Made by a program: the position numbers and the translations under genes | Origin: Candidatus Kaiserbacteria bacterium RIFCSPLOWO2_02_FULL_54_13 | Lineage (GTDB): Bacteria > Patescibacteriota > Minisyncoccia > Phycocordibacterales > Phycocordibacteraceae | NCBI GenBank assembly: GCA_001783465.1 | Contig: MFMI01000003.1 | Location: forward strand, 31,016 to 37,378 | Length of the DNA stretch: 6,363 nt | Direction: 5' to 3' | In this document: positions 6,102-6,363 of the stretch, one piece after another | Position numbering within the stretch: the first letter of the stretch is position 1 | Layout of the letters: each line of letters begins with the position of its first letter | Notes under the pieces: generated by a model | Told to the model about the DNA's origin: nothing | The model's input: only the letters and a program-made list of their open reading frames with translations | The model's database searches: none

Positions 6102-6363
6102 CTACGAATTTGAGTTTCCGTCCATTGCGCGCAAAAGGTCTGCGCATACGCGAGTGGGAATGTCGCCAGCTTCGGCAAGATGGGTGCGCGCACTGACCTC
6201 GGCGCGCATCGGGAGCTCGTGACGCACCGCGACGTCTTCAATGAAGCCGACGATAGCGAGCGAGAGAGCGGTCGGGTCGGCAACGGGAACCGCGAGCACG
6301 TCTTCGTAGCCCTTAAATACTTCGCCGACGATGCCGACATCGGTCGTGATGATGGGCACCTTG
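6102..6363 (-). CDS. C-terminal end of a GT4-type glycosyltransferase; 5' part beyond the window
   Basis: The frame is open to the right edge and ends at TAG (6104-6102), giving 86 visible residues. The first ones, KVPIITTDVGIVGEVF, match the piece of GT4 enzymes just after the donor-binding Glu motif, where GxPVIxTDVGG is usual. VLAVPVADPTALSLAIVGFIED then matches the following VPPxDPxALAxAI stretch. The tail ends in a weakly conserved helix (about residues 65-80) and the polar residues DGNSNS. The GTG at 6359 is an internal Val codon and not a start. The catalytic and acceptor parts lie outside, so function beyond sugar transfer cannot be given. It is separated by 57 bases from the dehydrogenase gene, on the same strand, and probably belongs to the same transcript. 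Confidence 0.75.
   Translation of the reverse strand, partial: KVPIITTDVGIVGEVFKGYEDVLAVPVADPTALSLAIVGFIEDVAVRHELPMRAEVSARTHLAEAGDIPTRVCADLLRAMDGNSNS

Noticed and set aside
6089..6340. Second minus-strand open frame at the right edge
   Set aside because: Ser/Arg-rich and overlaps in another frame the GT4 tail, which has the recognisable TDVGIVGEVF motif.

Overview
The window reads as one edge of a cell-surface polysaccharide locus in a bacterium with small, tightly packed genes. The standard code fits: TGA, TAA and TAG all serve as stops, with TGA ending four of the eight genes. Base composition looks close to half GC by eye. Four consecutive gene junctions overlap by 4 or 8 bases, and Shine-Dalgarno sequences are weak or absent before most starts. 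An acyl-CoA synthetase-type ligase domain is fused to an acyltransferase-like domain, and one glycosyltransferase is exostosin-like. Together these resemble candidate phyla (Patescibacteria/CPR) genomes. That placement is an inference from style and content; the window holds no marker gene that proves it.

Layout. On the plus strand, bases 2-889 hold the 3' part of an ANL (AMP-forming) ligase followed by a GNAT-like domain. It is followed 13 bases later by a serine-acetyltransferase-like left-handed beta-helix protein (903-1496). On the minus strand, converging on these, is a run of six genes that begins beyond the right edge. In transcription order they are: the tail of a GT4 glycosyltransferase (6363-6102), a short UDP-glucose/GDP-mannose dehydrogenase homologue (6044-5139), a GT4 glycosyltransferase (5142-4240), a class I SAM-dependent methyltransferase (4243-3617), another GT4 glycosyltransferase (3624-2596), and an exostosin-family (GT47-like) glycosyltransferase (2599-1520). 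The two gene sets meet tail to tail with a 23-base gap and no convincing terminator.

How the genes may work together. The dehydrogenase homologue keeps the residues of the oxidising active site, so it could supply a nucleotide-sugar uronic acid. The three GT4-type enzymes and the exostosin-like enzyme would assemble a glycan. The methyltransferase and the two acyl-transfer proteins could decorate it. No flippase, polymerase, priming transferase or export gene is visible, so those parts would have to lie outside the window. I see no RNA genes, CRISPR arrays, insertion sequences, attachment sites or long repeats. No stretch longer than 57 bases is left without a gene.
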